Of a stretch of DNA of 34,526 bases, positions 1 to 8,301 are shown in pieces (position 1 is the stretch's first letter; every line of letters begins with the position of its first letter). Made by a program: the position numbers and the translations under genes. Origin of the DNA: an uncultured Acholeplasmatales bacterium (GTDB lineage Bacteria > Bacillota_I > Bacilli_A > ML615J-28 > CAG-698); NCBI GenBank assembly GCA_937877075.1, contig CALEGD010000021.1, positions 1 to 34,526 on the forward strand, given 5' to 3'. Below the pieces are notes generated by a model. That model saw only the letters and a list, made by a program, of their open reading frames with translations. It was not told the origin of the DNA and did not search any database.

Positions 1-105
1 CGGTATCTCAATCGGAGGTTGCGGTACCCCTTTCGCTTGATCCGATTCATCTAGAAAACCATATTGAGTCAGTCTCATGAATTCATTTCCGATTTTATCT
101 TTCAT
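1..105 (-). CDS. Probable nitroreductase / SagB-like dehydrogenase, N-terminal fragment
   Basis: Only the first 35 codons lie in the window and the gene continues past base 1. The start is the ATG at 103-105, preceded by an AAGGAGT ribosome site at about 112-118 and a promoter at 137-166. The peptide begins MKDKIGNEFMRLTQYGFL and contains the string SDQAKGVPQPP. From memory this opening (IGxEFMxxTxY then SDQxKGxPQPP) is typical of small FMN-dependent nitroreductases of the SagB/ThcOx group. No catalytic region is visible, so the family call rests on the N-terminus alone. It is divergent from the SRAP gene. Confidence 0.5.
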   Translation of the reverse strand, partial: MKDKIGNEFMRLTQYGFLDESDQAKGVPQPPIEIP

Positions 106-136
106 AACACACTCCTTATTAATCCTCTTTGGTTTT

Positions 137-166
137 ATTATAACATTATATAATCAAAAAATGCAA
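137..166 (-). promoter_or_regulatory. Promoter of the nitroreductase-like gene
   Basis: Reading the minus strand, a TATAAT -10 box lies at 137-142, preceded by TGT (extended -10). A weak -35 box, TTGCAT, lies at 161-166 with an 18-base spacer. The promoter is about 30 bases upstream of the ATG at 105. Confidence 0.55.
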
Positions 167-220
167 ATAATCAATTTAAGATTATAAATATTCAAATATT
201 AAACTCTACAAATTTGATTG

Positions 221-240
221 TGGTATAATAGGTTAGGGTG
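221..240 (+). promoter_or_regulatory. Extended -10 promoter and ribosome site of the SRAP gene
   Basis: TGGTATAAT at 221-229 is an extended -10 element (TGn followed by a perfect TATAAT). No -35 box matches at 17-18 bases. AGGGTG at 235-240 is the likely but weak ribosome site, five bases before the ATG at 246. The -10 lies so close to the ATG that the transcript leader must be very short. Confidence 0.55.
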
Positions 241-245
241 AATTT

Positions 246-926
246 ATGTGCGGACGTTTTACAATCTCAGTCAATCAAGAAGATCTAAAAGAACATCTTT
301 ATAAGCAATTTGGAATCGAAGATTATGATATTGATTTCTTCTTGCCTCGTTATAATATCGCTCCCGGAGAAAATATCATTGCCGTTATCAGTGACGGGAA
401 GAATAATCGAGCGGGACTATTGCGTTGGGGCTTTATTCCTCATTTTCAAAAAGATGAAAAAGCTAGTTATAAGATGATTAATGCGAAAGCAGAAACAATC
501 AGTAAAAAGCCCTCTTTTCGAGATTCTTTCAAAAACCGCAGATGTATAATCCTTGCCGATAGTTATTATGAATGGCAAAAAGTCGAGGACAAAAAAGTAC
601 CGATGCGGATCATGGTTAAGGACAAAAAAATCTTTAGTATCGCCGGAATCTGGAGTCCTTTTATTCGTGATGACGGTTCTAAAATATATACCTGTGCAAT
701 TATTACAACTGCCGCCGGCTCCGATATGATTTCGATTCATGACCGCGTTCCGGTTATTTTAAATAATGATTCAGAAAAAGTATGGCTTAATCCCACCATT
801 AAAGATCCGCTACTTTTATCAGAATTACTCAATTCCTTAAATGAGAAATTAACTTACTACCAAGTTTCTACAATCGTCAATAATCCCAGAAATGACAGCA
901 TTGAATGTATAATAGAGAAAAATTAG
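246..926 (+). CDS. SRAP-domain protein (YedK/HMCES family), abasic-site DNA-protein crosslinker
   Basis: This 226-residue protein is a full-length SRAP domain. In this family Cys2, exposed after Met removal, forms a thiazolidine link to abasic sites in single-stranded DNA and so shields the lesion. The expected residues are visible: MCGRF with Cys2 at the start, RYNIAP with Asn37, WGF at 61-63, NAKAET at 79-84, YYEW with Glu109, and IHDRVPVIL with His165. The start is fixed because Cys2 must follow the initiator Met. The gene stands alone, converges on pgmB and shares its terminator at 948-989. Family assignment is very secure; the physiological role is inferred from YedK and HMCES. Confidence 0.95.
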   Translation: MCGRFTISVNQEDLKEHLYKQFGIEDYDIDFFLPRYNIAPGENIIAVISDGKNNRAGLLRWGFIPHFQKDEKASYKMINAKAETISKKPSFRDSFKNRRCIILADSYYEWQKVEDKKVPMRIMVKDKKIFSIAGIWSPFIRDDGSKIYTCAIITTAAGSDMISIHDRVPVILNNDSEKVWLNPTIKDPLLLSELLNSLNEKLTYYQVSTIVNNPRNDSIECIIEKN

Positions 927-947
927 AGCTAAAGGCAGTAAAAAAAT

Positions 948-989
948 AAACCCATAATTATTGTGAAAAGCACACTATTATGGGTTTTT
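948..989. terminator. Bidirectional terminator between the SRAP gene and pgmB
   Basis: An 11-base-pair perfect stem, AAACCCATAAT (948-958) with ATTATGGGTTT (977-987), is flanked by A-rich sequence on the left and a T run on the right. It can therefore stop both convergent transcripts. It also marks the downstream end of the sugar-transport operon. Confidence 0.85.
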
Positions 990-996
990 ACATTAA

Positions 997-1641
997 TTAT
1001 GTTCCAATGATCTGAAGTAAGTTAGGAAGAGAATCTATATTAAAATCAGCTTTATTAGAAGTTCTTGCTGCTCCAATTGCAACGGCTGTAAATCCTCCGG
1101 CGAGGGCTGCCTCAATTCCTGCATCAGCGTCCTCAATAACCATCAATTCTTTTGGATCAAGTTTTATCATTTTTGCTGCTTTCAGAAACACTTCCGGATT
1201 TGGTTTCGTGTGAACCAGATAATTACCATCACTAATAGCATCAAAGAAATCCAAAAGTTCAAGTTTATTAAGAATGTATCTCGCATTCTTACTAGAAGAA
1301 CCTATCGCTAGTTTCAATCCCTTATTTTTTAATTCTACCAAAGTTTGATAAGTTTCCGGGGAAAGATCTTCCTTGCTCATTCTACCAAGAAGCTTTCTAT
1401 ATATTTGGTTCTTTTTTTCTGATAGTATTATCTTTTCTTCAGAATTATATATCTGTTTGCTTTTTTCTAAAAGTATCTCAAGACTTTCCATCCGACTGAC
1501 TCCGCGTTGACGATTATTATCTTCACGAGTAAAATTAAATATTCCGATATTTTCGCCAATCTCTTTCCAGGCCAGATAATGATATTCATCCGTAAAACAG
1601 ATTACTCCGTCAAGATCAAAGATTATTCCTTTATATTTCAT
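997..1641 (-). CDS. pgmB: Beta-phosphoglucomutase (HAD superfamily)
   Basis: This 214-residue HAD phosphotransferase converts beta-D-glucose-1-phosphate to glucose-6-phosphate through a beta-glucose-1,6-bisphosphate intermediate. The nucleophile/acid pair is in FDLDGVI (Asp9 and Asp11). Also visible are the cap region, the SSSKNA loop (HAD motif II), KPNPEVF with the conserved Lys (motif III), and EDADAGIEAA (motif IV, Mg binding). The length is normal for PgmB. It is the last gene of the binding protein-permease-permease-GH65 operon and begins four bases after the GH65 stop. This is the classic pairing, since inverting GH65 phosphorylases release exactly this beta-anomer. Other HAD phosphatases look similar, but the GH65 linkage makes PgmB by far the best call. 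Confidence 0.93.
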   Translation of the reverse strand: MKYKGIIFDLDGVICFTDEYHYLAWKEIGENIGIFNFTREDNNRQRGVSRMESLEILLEKSKQIYNSEEKIILSEKKNQIYRKLLGRMSKEDLSPETYQTLVELKNKGLKLAIGSSSKNARYILNKLELLDFFDAISDGNYLVHTKPNPEVFLKAAKMIKLDPKELMVIEDADAGIEAALAGGFTAVAIGAARTSNKADFNIDSLPNLLQIIGT

Positions 1642-1645
1642 TTTA

Positions 1646-3895
1646 TCACATTTCTAGGATATATTGATCAACAAGGATAATATCTTTATTCCAAATTTTT
1701 ATAGCTACCGGTGATGAATTATTGCTTTCGATTTTAACCTGATTTTGGGTTACTGTTACTTTAATGTTATTCCCCAAGTAATTAATTTTGAAAGAATATT
1801 TCATCCAAATGGAAGGAATTGAAGGATTCATTACAAGAATATCCCCATCACTTCTAAGCCCTCCAAAACCATAGACAATATTCATCCAAGCCGCAGCAAT
1901 TGAAGTTAGATGCAAACCTTCATTTGTGTTACGGTTATAATCGTCTAAATCAAGTCTAGTCGCAAAACCAAAGAAAGATAAAGCTTCTTTTCTTTTTCCG
2001 ATTTCATTGGCTAGAATTGAATGAATTGAAGGCGAAAGCGATGATTCATGAATGCAACGAGGTTCATAGAATTGATAATTAGCTTTCTTAACCGAAAGCG
2101 GAAAATCTTGATTATACAGAAAAAGAAACATTAAAACATCTGGCTGTTTGATCATATCATTACGATAGATCCTATCGTAACTCCAATTATTGTAAAGGGG
2201 AAAATCGGCAAGTGGAATCGATGTTATTTCCTGATGAGGGAGATTAAAATACCCTTGATGTTGTTCAAAAAGTTCTGTTTTAGGATCATATGGGATATAC
2301 ATCATCTTGGCAGCTGTTCTGATTTCTTCGATAATTTCTTTTTGAAAATCTGTTTTCTGAAGAACTTCCAAATAAGATTTATTAGAAGATAATTTTGCTT
2401 TTTCTAAAACCTCTAAGGTAAAAAGGAAGGTTTTTCTGGCCATAAAGTTTGTATAAGCATTATGGTTAACCATCATCTGAAATTCATCGGGACCCATTAC
2501 CGCATAATAACCGAAATAACTCTTATCTTGATTCCATTGACCACGGGAGAGAAGGAATTTAGAAATCTCTAAGAGCATTTCTAAACCATAATCAACTAGA
2601 AACTTAAAATCCTTTGATACTTGGTAATAATGGTAAATTCCATAAGCAACACCGGTACTCGGTTGTAATTGCAAACTTGCATGTTGCCATAAAGCACACG
2701 CTTCATGACCGTTTAGAGTTGCGATCGGATAACAGGCACCAACACAGTCCAGCATTAAAGCTCTTGCTTTTGCTTGAGGAAGTGTGTGATAACGGTATAG
2801 CAAGAGATCCTTGGCTACGGTAAGATTTGTATAAAGATAATAGGGCAGACAAAAAGTTTCTGTATCCCAGAAGGCATGACCGCTATAAGCTTCCCCAGTT
2901 AAGCCTTTGGCTCCAATATTGTTTAGAGGGTCAAAGCCATGATAGGTTTGTTGTAATTGGAAAATACAGAAGCGAATGCCTTGTTGATTTTCTGGATCAC
3001 CTTCAATTTCAATATCATTATGTTTCCAAAAGTCTGTCCAATAATTACAGTTTTCTAAAAGAGATTTATCAAAATCATCAACTTCTTGAAGATTTTTTGA
3101 GGTGTTAAAGATAATCTCATCTTTTTTATCGCCGACTTTATCTACATAGATACTGACAAAACGATCAATGGTAATTTCATTTTCTAAATTAAAATTAAAA
3201 CTAAGACCGATTGCTTTTTCTTCTTCAAATGTTTCAAATAATAGTGAATCCGGGGTTTCCACCTTCATGGCACCGGATAGATATTGTCCGGTAGTTTTTG
3301 TTTTTCCAACGATCAATAGCTTATCTTTTTTCTCAATCTGCCATTTACCAGGTTCACCCCAGTGTTTATTATTAAAGTCTAGAGCAAGAGTTATTTCTAA
3401 ATTTGGTTGATAATCAGAACTAATCTTTATTCTTTGAAAAGAATTATGCACGTTTGTCATCGACAGAAAACGTAAAAACTCAAACTTAACTTTCCCTTTT
3501 TCGTTTATTAAAGTGAAATTACGACTAAGACTTCCGTCCTTTAGATCTAATTCTCTTTTGAAATCCTGAATTTCGGATTTCGAAATATCTAAGACTTTAC
3601 CGTCAATTTTAATTTTAGTTGCTAGCCAATTAAGGCCGTTAACCAGATAATGGCTTCTCTTTACAATGCCTTTATAAGGGGGGTTGTTTTCTTTTCCCCA
3701 TTCGTAGATGCCATTATAATAGCATCCTTGTAAACTAGAACAATCCGTTCCTTCTTCTAGATAACCTCTGACGCCCATAAATTCATTCGCAAGTGAAAAA
3801 ATGGATTCCGAAACTTGGTTACGTTCTTGATGAAAACCAAGTTCAATGACTTTCCAAGGATCGACTTCTAAATATCTATTTGCTTGTTTTGCCAT
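1646..3895 (-). CDS. GH65 family disaccharide phosphorylase (alpha-glucoside type, exact substrate unknown)
   Basis: This 749-residue protein has the GH65 layout: an N-terminal beta-sandwich, an alpha6/alpha6 barrel and a C-terminal beta-sheet domain. Visible signatures are GHAFWDTETF, the general acid Glu471 in VMGPDEFQMMVNHN, and the phosphate-binding HESSLSPSIHS near residue 640. There is no signal peptide, so it acts in the cytoplasm on imported sugar, giving beta-glucose-1-phosphate for the adjacent PgmB. The acid motif reads GPDEFQMM, whereas I recall GPDEYHEN in maltose phosphorylases, so the substrate may be another glucoside (nigerose, kojibiose or glucosyl-rhamnose types are known in the family). 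The ribosome site AAGGAG is embedded in the last codons of the upstream permease, three bases from this gene. The family is secure and the specificity is open. Confidence 0.92.
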   Translation of the reverse strand: MAKQANRYLEVDPWKVIELGFHQERNQVSESIFSLANEFMGVRGYLEEGTDCSSLQGCYYNGIYEWGKENNPPYKGIVKRSHYLVNGLNWLATKIKIDGKVLDISKSEIQDFKRELDLKDGSLSRNFTLINEKGKVKFEFLRFLSMTNVHNSFQRIKISSDYQPNLEITLALDFNNKHWGEPGKWQIEKKDKLLIVGKTKTTGQYLSGAMKVETPDSLLFETFEEEKAIGLSFNFNLENEITIDRFVSIYVDKVGDKKDEIIFNTSKNLQEVDDFDKSLLENCNYWTDFWKHNDIEIEGDPENQQGIRFCIFQLQQTYHGFDPLNNIGAKGLTGEAYSGHAFWDTETFCLPYYLYTNLTVAKDLLLYRYHTLPQAKARALMLDCVGACYPIATLNGHEACALWQHASLQLQPSTGVAYGIYHYYQVSKDFKFLVDYGLEMLLEISKFLLSRGQWNQDKSYFGYYAVMGPDEFQMMVNHNAYTNFMARKTFLFTLEVLEKAKLSSNKSYLEVLQKTDFQKEIIEEIRTAAKMMYIPYDPKTELFEQHQGYFNLPHQEITSIPLADFPLYNNWSYDRIYRNDMIKQPDVLMFLFLYNQDFPLSVKKANYQFYEPRCIHESSLSPSIHSILANEIGKRKEALSFFGFATRLDLDDYNRNTNEGLHLTSIAAAWMNIVYGFGGLRSDGDILVMNPSIPSIWMKYSFKINYLGNNIKVTVTQNQVKIESNNSSPVAIKIWNKDIILVDQYILEM

Positions 3896-3898
3896 AGT

Positions 3899-4792
3899 CT
3901 ACTCCTTAATCGCACTGGCATAAGAATTTGCGGTGATTTGTTTTTGGAATAAGGCAAAGATAATGATTTGGGGAAGGATTGAAATGGTCAGAACCATTAA
4001 GAGTTTATCGGGACCAAAACCTTGGATACTTCCCATAGTGCTTTGTAAATCATAGATTTTGACCATAACCGTCATCATATCGTTGTCAGTTAAAACCAAG
4101 TAAGGAAGGAGAAAATCTGACCAAGCGGCAGTCATTGTAAAGATGGCAACAACACTCAAAATTGGTTTTGAGAGCGGAACAACAATCAAAAAGAAGGTTT
4201 TTAAAGGACTGCAACGGTCCATTGCTGCGGCTTCGAAAATTGATTTCGGTAATGATTCAAAATAATTTTTCATCATTATCAAATAAAAGGCATTGGCACC
4301 AAACATCAACCATAGCGGTAGATAGGAATTAATTAAATTAAAATCAACAATTTGTTTGAATAGAGGAACAATCGAACTAAATGCCGGAATCATATAACTT
4401 CCGAGTACTAGTGTATAAAAGAACTTATAACCACTTGGGCGAATTATAGCAAAAGTGTAAGCCAATAAACCATTAAAAACAACTGAACAGATTACTGCTC
4501 CTAATACTACAATGATTGTATTTAAGAAATATTCTCCAAAATTCAAGATCCGCCAAACATCAAGTAGTTTCCCAATATTAAAAACTTTCGGAAAGAGTTG
4601 ATAAGGAACGGAGGTGAGCTCTTCTGCTTCTTTAAAAGAAGACAGAAAGAGCCAAAGCGGCGGAATTAAAGCGGTTAAAACTGCGATAAACAGAAACAGG
4701 ATAATAAGCAGGTAAATTACTTTAAAAGTTGGTCTTTTATAATCAGAATAATTTAATACTCCTCCAGTTTTTTGTTTTAAACTCTTAAACAC
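3899..4792 (-). CDS. Sugar ABC transporter permease, MalG/AraQ type
   Basis: This 297-residue inner-membrane permease has about six hydrophobic segments; the first is near residues 25-50. It carries the EAA loop that docks on the ATPase: FEAAAMDRCSPLKTF followed by VVPLSKP. The family's usual Asp-Gly in this loop reads Asp-Arg here, a small departure. It overlaps the upstream MalF-type permease gene by eight bases, so the two are probably translationally coupled and form the heterodimeric channel. No ATPase gene lies in this operon; the likely partner is the MalK-like ATPase at 18743-20593, in the same locus but a different operon. Confidence 0.93.
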   Translation of the reverse strand: MFKSLKQKTGGVLNYSDYKRPTFKVIYLLIILFLFIAVLTALIPPLWLFLSSFKEAEELTSVPYQLFPKVFNIGKLLDVWRILNFGEYFLNTIIVVLGAVICSVVFNGLLAYTFAIIRPSGYKFFYTLVLGSYMIPAFSSIVPLFKQIVDFNLINSYLPLWLMFGANAFYLIMMKNYFESLPKSIFEAAAMDRCSPLKTFFLIVVPLSKPILSVVAIFTMTAAWSDFLLPYLVLTDNDMMTVMVKIYDLQSTMGSIQGFGPDKLLMVLTISILPQIIIFALFQKQITANSYASAIKE

Positions 4793-5729
4793 TCTTTACC
4801 TCCTCTGTTTTTGGGCGACTCACACGCAAATAGATTATCGTCAGCATAATGATAATCAGTGAAAGAATAACACCGACCGCAGCACTTGAAGAAGCGTCCA
4901 TACTTTCGAAATAATAATTGTAACTTAAAAGCAAGAGTGAAAGTGAGGCTCCGTTCGGACCTCCCGAGGTCATCACCAATGGTTCATAAAAAACCTGAAA
5001 GACTGAAATTACTTGAAGAATGAAAAGCATTCTGATTGTCGGTTTAAGATGAGGAAAGGTGATATAACGCATTCGATTAAACCAATTGGCTCCGTCAATT
5101 CTTGAAGCTTCATATTGACTATTATTAATATTTTGAAGAGCAGAAAGGTAAATCAAGGTTGTTGCCCCAGCACCTCTCCAGGTCATCGTAACAATAATCA
5201 AAGGAATTGTTAGATCAGGGTCGGATAGAAATTCCGAATAGGAAAAACCGAGTCGGGAAAGTAATTGGTTAAGAACCGCTCCTGGATTAGGGTCAAATAG
5301 ATAGGACCACATAATCACCACCGAGATGCCCGATACAATCGAAGGAAAATAAATCCCGAGTCGGAAAAAGCCTTTAAAATGGATAACTTCACTTAATAAT
5401 AAACCAAGAATAATCGGAATTAAAAACCCGATGATAATCGACCAAAATAGGTATTTAAAAGTATTCGTCAAGGCACCAAGGAAAAGTGGGTCTTGAAAAA
5501 CTTTAATAAAATTATCAAAACCGGCAAAACCCACAATTTTCATTCCTTTGGTGGTGGAGAAGGACATTATTATGTTATGGAAGAGGGGCTTCCAAACAAA
5601 AAACGTAAATAAAAACAAACTTGGAAGCATGATCAACCAGCCGCCGAAATTTTTTCGAAGATATTGTTTGATCTTATATTCTCGACTCGAACGGTCGATA
5701 ATAATCCGGCTAATATCTTTTTCCATCAT
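4785..5729 (-). CDS. Sugar ABC transporter permease, MalF/LplB type
   Basis: This 314-residue permease has a long first membrane segment near residues 30-53 (WLIMLPSLFLFTFFVWKP) and a C-terminal EAA loop, YEASRIDGANWFNRMRY followed by TFPHLKP. This is the conserved Gly-containing form that contacts the ATPase. The length and topology fit the MalF-like subunit of CUT1 oligosaccharide importers. Its ATG overlaps the binding-protein stop by one base (TAATG), and its 3' end overlaps the MalG-type gene by eight bases, so all three importer genes are coupled. A second ATG directly follows the first; either could be the start. Confidence 0.93.
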   Translation of the reverse strand: MMEKDISRIIIDRSSREYKIKQYLRKNFGGWLIMLPSLFLFTFFVWKPLFHNIIMSFSTTKGMKIVGFAGFDNFIKVFQDPLFLGALTNTFKYLFWSIIIGFLIPIILGLLLSEVIHFKGFFRLGIYFPSIVSGISVVIMWSYLFDPNPGAVLNQLLSRLGFSYSEFLSDPDLTIPLIIVTMTWRGAGATTLIYLSALQNINNSQYEASRIDGANWFNRMRYITFPHLKPTIRMLFILQVISVFQVFYEPLVMTSGGPNGASLSLLLLSYNYYFESMDASSSAAVGVILSLIIIMLTIIYLRVSRPKTEEVKSV

Positions 5730-7147
5730 TAGCCTCGATCATTTAATCTCGAAAGATAGATATTTTGAAATTGATTATTGGCAGTGGTTAATAAACTATT
5801 GGGATCAGCATTCGGATTAGATAAGATACTTTGAATAGCATTATCTAATAGTCCGTACATATCCTGACAATAGTTTGGTTCTTCTGGTTTCTTCATGGTG
5901 TTTATTGAATCAAAGAAGTCGCGGAAGTAATCCATATTTACATTGATATATTCTTGTTCTAAAGCTTCCGCTTCTTCTAAATAATCCTCATCAACCCAAG
6001 CTTTGATAGTCGGTAGAATTGGCATCAGTTTTTCACGGGCGGTTCGATAACCAAGTTCCATTGCGGAAAGGGAAATCTCATCAACTTCCGGTGAACGTCC
6101 CATATATTTCAAAAACAATAAAGCACCTTTAACTTGTTCATCGCTGGCATTTGAACTGAAGACATAAGGAGTTCCTCCATAGAGGGAATAATGACTTTCT
6201 CCGTCACCAGTCGGCATTGGTACAAAAGCAAATTGGTCAAGCTTATAGTTGAAATTTGTGATTGGAAGTGAAAGAGCATCGCTCCCACAAAAGGCCATAG
6301 CAACTTGCTTAGAACCAATTTTTGCATACCAGTCAGCATAACTTAATGATGCTCCGGGGAGTAATAGTTCTTCGGTTTTCATCATTTTAAGCCATTCAAG
6401 AGCACTTACCGCACCCGGATGATTCAATTTTGCTTGCCAGGTTCCGTTTTCATAAACTTGTAAGTCTTTAGAACCGAAATTCCAAGCCATATTAGAAAAT
6501 TGCCAACCGCCATTTTTGTTTGCAGAGAGGATGACAATGCCGTATGTATAATCAAAATACTCAACAATTAATTCCGAGACCTCACGGATATCATCAAAAG
6601 TAGTCGGATATAGAGGATTATTTTCCTCATCATGGAGTTGATAAGACCCGTCTGTATTTTTTCCGATAACTCCGACATCGTAAAGCATTTCGAGATTCAA
6701 AAATAGACCTAATCCATAACCGTCACGGGGTACACCATATACTTTTCCGTCAGCCGATAAAGTTTCTCGCATTGTCGGGTCCATCTTATCATACCAATCA
6801 AGTTCATGAAGTTCATCAGTAATATCGCGGATGAATCCGTTTGATATCAGTTTTTGTGGTTCAGTAAAATAAGTCTGAAAAACTACCGGCAATTGATTAG
6901 CCGTTGCTTTGGCAGTGATGGTATCGGGACTATAGGTATAACTATCCGCAACAATATCATACTGCGGAAAATCGGCTTCAAATTTCTCTTCCCATGTCTT
7001 AAACATTTGTACATCTTTTTTAAGAGTTTCATCCGGCCACATACCGATTGATATTTTGATTCTTCCATCGTCTTTACATCCAAAAAGGAAAACAGGGATA
7101 AATAATAATATCAACATTACTAAACTTTTATTTAGTCTTTTAGTCAT
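5729..7147 (-). CDS. Extracellular sugar-binding lipoprotein of the ABC importer (CUT1, SBP family 1)
   Basis: This 472-residue lipoprotein captures the imported oligosaccharide on the outer face of the membrane. The N-terminus has a positive region, a hydrophobic stretch (VMLILLFIPVFLF) and a lipobox ending in FGC, so Cys24 would be lipidated. The mature part has the family-1 solute-binding pattern, including WNFGSKDLQVY and the GGTPYVFSSNAS strand typical of carbohydrate binders. It is the first gene of the operon, with a consensus promoter at 7188-7216 and an AAAGGA ribosome site at 7155-7160. Its position upstream of two permeases, GH65 and pgmB suggests the ligand is an oligosaccharide with a terminal glucose. 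The ligand itself cannot be read from sequence. Confidence 0.92.
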   Translation of the reverse strand: MTKRLNKSLVMLILLFIPVFLFGCKDDGRIKISIGMWPDETLKKDVQMFKTWEEKFEADFPQYDIVADSYTYSPDTITAKATANQLPVVFQTYFTEPQKLISNGFIRDITDELHELDWYDKMDPTMRETLSADGKVYGVPRDGYGLGLFLNLEMLYDVGVIGKNTDGSYQLHDEENNPLYPTTFDDIREVSELIVEYFDYTYGIVILSANKNGGWQFSNMAWNFGSKDLQVYENGTWQAKLNHPGAVSALEWLKMMKTEELLLPGASLSYADWYAKIGSKQVAMAFCGSDALSLPITNFNYKLDQFAFVPMPTGDGESHYSLYGGTPYVFSSNASDEQVKGALLFLKYMGRSPEVDEISLSAMELGYRTAREKLMPILPTIKAWVDEDYLEEAEALEQEYINVNMDYFRDFFDSINTMKKPEEPNYCQDMYGLLDNAIQSILSNPNADPNSLLTTANNQFQNIYLSRLNDRG

Positions 7148-7187
7148 AAAACCATCCTTTCTAAAACAATTATCCTATTATATATCT

Positions 7188-7216
7188 ATTATACAAAATA
7201 TTTGTTTTGCTGACAA
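7188..7216 (-). promoter_or_regulatory. Promoter of the sugar importer-GH65-pgmB operon
   Basis: On the minus strand, TTGTCA (7211-7216) and TATAAT (7188-7193) are separated by exactly 17 bases, close to the sigma-A consensus. The -35 box departs from consensus at one base. The GCAGTATTCTC element sits three bases upstream of the -35, a place used by activators that touch sigma. Confidence 0.8.
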
Positions 7217-7219
7217 TGA

Positions 7220-7230
7220 GAGAATACTGC
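7220..7230 (-). promoter_or_regulatory. Candidate response-regulator site (GCAGTATTYTC) at the importer operon
   Basis: The minus strand reads GCAGTATTCTC here, three bases upstream of the -35 box. The same string with one C/T change occurs at 20681-20691, and a diverged copy sits 20 bases closer to that promoter, also three bases from its -35. That these are sites for the AraC-type regulator at 9962-11185 is inference from the shared position and sequence. Confidence 0.45.
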
Positions 7231-7258
7231 GAATTAGTCGGTTATCTTGCATAGATTC

Positions 7259-7300
7259 TTGCTTTGAAAAAGCCTCTATGCTATAATTTTTCTAGGAGGA
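7259..7300 (+). promoter_or_regulatory. Promoter and ribosome site of the orphan sensor gene
   Basis: TGCTATAAT at 7279-7287 is an extended -10 with a perfect TATAAT. The hexamer at the correct distance (17 bases) is TTGCTT at 7259-7264, a weak -35. AGGAGGA at 7294-7300 is a strong ribosome site four bases before the ATG at 7305. The -10 lies very close to the ATG, so the leader is very short. Confidence 0.65.
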
Positions 7301-7304
7301 GCTT

Positions 7305-8264
7305 ATGTTTAAACGACTACATAGACATATTTATCTCAGCATTCTTTTAACTTCCGTACTTCTGCTTATAATCACAATCATCATCTCGATGGTAATGATT
7401 AGTAATATGATTTATAAAAACTATCTTTCCATGGCCGAGCAGAAAATGGATAGAAATATGAATAATTGCGAACTTTATGTTTCCTCAGCCTTAACTTCAA
7501 CTTTCAATTTAACCCAGGATCAAGAATTAATTGAAGAACTATCAAGCCCGACCGGTAATTCCCTGACCAAAAAGCTCGATAACCTCTGTAATTATTCCTT
7601 AAAGATAGATGGGGCAACCGCCTATTCATTAAACGGAAGAATCTACACCTCATCTAAAGTCACTAATGTTCCAATACTGGAAAAATTGCGTGAGGATGTA
7701 GGAATTCATAATTTTCTTGAATCTGATGAAAAAAGTTTCATTTCCGTTAGAAATAAACAAATTGCTTTGATTTATAATAATACCGTTTATCCGGAAGAAT
7801 ACGGCATCATCACTTGTTGCTATAAAGTATATAAAAACCAAAATCTCGTCGGTTATATCTTTGCTGACATTATACCCGCTAATCTTTACCAATATTTTAA
7901 TCCCAGTTATGATGACTATTTTAAAAATACAAAGACATTCATCTCCCGTCATGAAGAATTTCTTTCCTACCAAAACAATCTATCATTTATCAGTTATTTC
8001 CGGGAAGCAGGGAAGGATAAGATTAGTAAAGATTTAAAATACATCCTGATTACAAATGAATCCGATTATCTCGGTTCAAGCTTTACAAGCATCATCCCAC
8101 TTTCGAAATTAATAATTAGTCTTGCTTTAATTTTAGGATTGATGTTACTCGTATCAGTAATATTAATTATTGGTATCCACTTTATCAGCAAGTACTTTTC
8201 CAGCAATGTAACCGAGAGACTGGATAAATTGCTCTCAAAAATGTCCGTTTTAAAAAAGAATTAA
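7305..8264 (+). CDS. Stand-alone membrane receptor: Cache-like sensor without kinase domain
   Basis: This 319-residue protein has a membrane segment near residues 10-33, about 230 extracytoplasmic residues and a second membrane segment near 269-293. Only about 26 cytoplasmic residues follow (ending SKMSVLKKN). The layout matches the sensor half of YesM-type histidine kinases (TM, dCache-like domain, TM, start of HAMP), but it stops where HAMP, phospho-acceptor and ATPase domains would follow. It does not look like a chance truncation: it has its own promoter, a strong AGGAGGA site, and a terminator that begins six bases after the stop. It diverges from the sugar-binding protein gene and converges on the complete kinase gene. 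A plausible role is an accessory receptor that pairs with that kinase. Domain assignment is from topology and pattern; no family was recognised with certainty. Confidence 0.7.
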   Translation: MFKRLHRHIYLSILLTSVLLLIITIIISMVMISNMIYKNYLSMAEQKMDRNMNNCELYVSSALTSTFNLTQDQELIEELSSPTGNSLTKKLDNLCNYSLKIDGATAYSLNGRIYTSSKVTNVPILEKLREDVGIHNFLESDEKSFISVRNKQIALIYNNTVYPEEYGIITCCYKVYKNQNLVGYIFADIIPANLYQYFNPSYDDYFKNTKTFISRHEEFLSYQNNLSFISYFREAGKDKISKDLKYILITNESDYLGSSFTSIIPLSKLIISLALILGLMLLVSVILIIGIHFISKYFSSNVTERLDKLLSKMSVLKKN

Positions 8265-8269
8265 ACTAT

Positions 8270-8300
8270 AAATGCAGATCAAATTGATCTGCATTTTCTT
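8270..8300. terminator. Bidirectional terminator between the orphan sensor and the histidine kinase gene
   Basis: An inverted repeat, AATGCAGATC (8271-8280) and GATCTGCATT (8286-8295), has a five-base loop. TTTTCTT follows on the plus strand and a T-rich tract on the minus strand. It ends both convergent units. Confidence 0.85.
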
Positions 8301-8301
8301 A

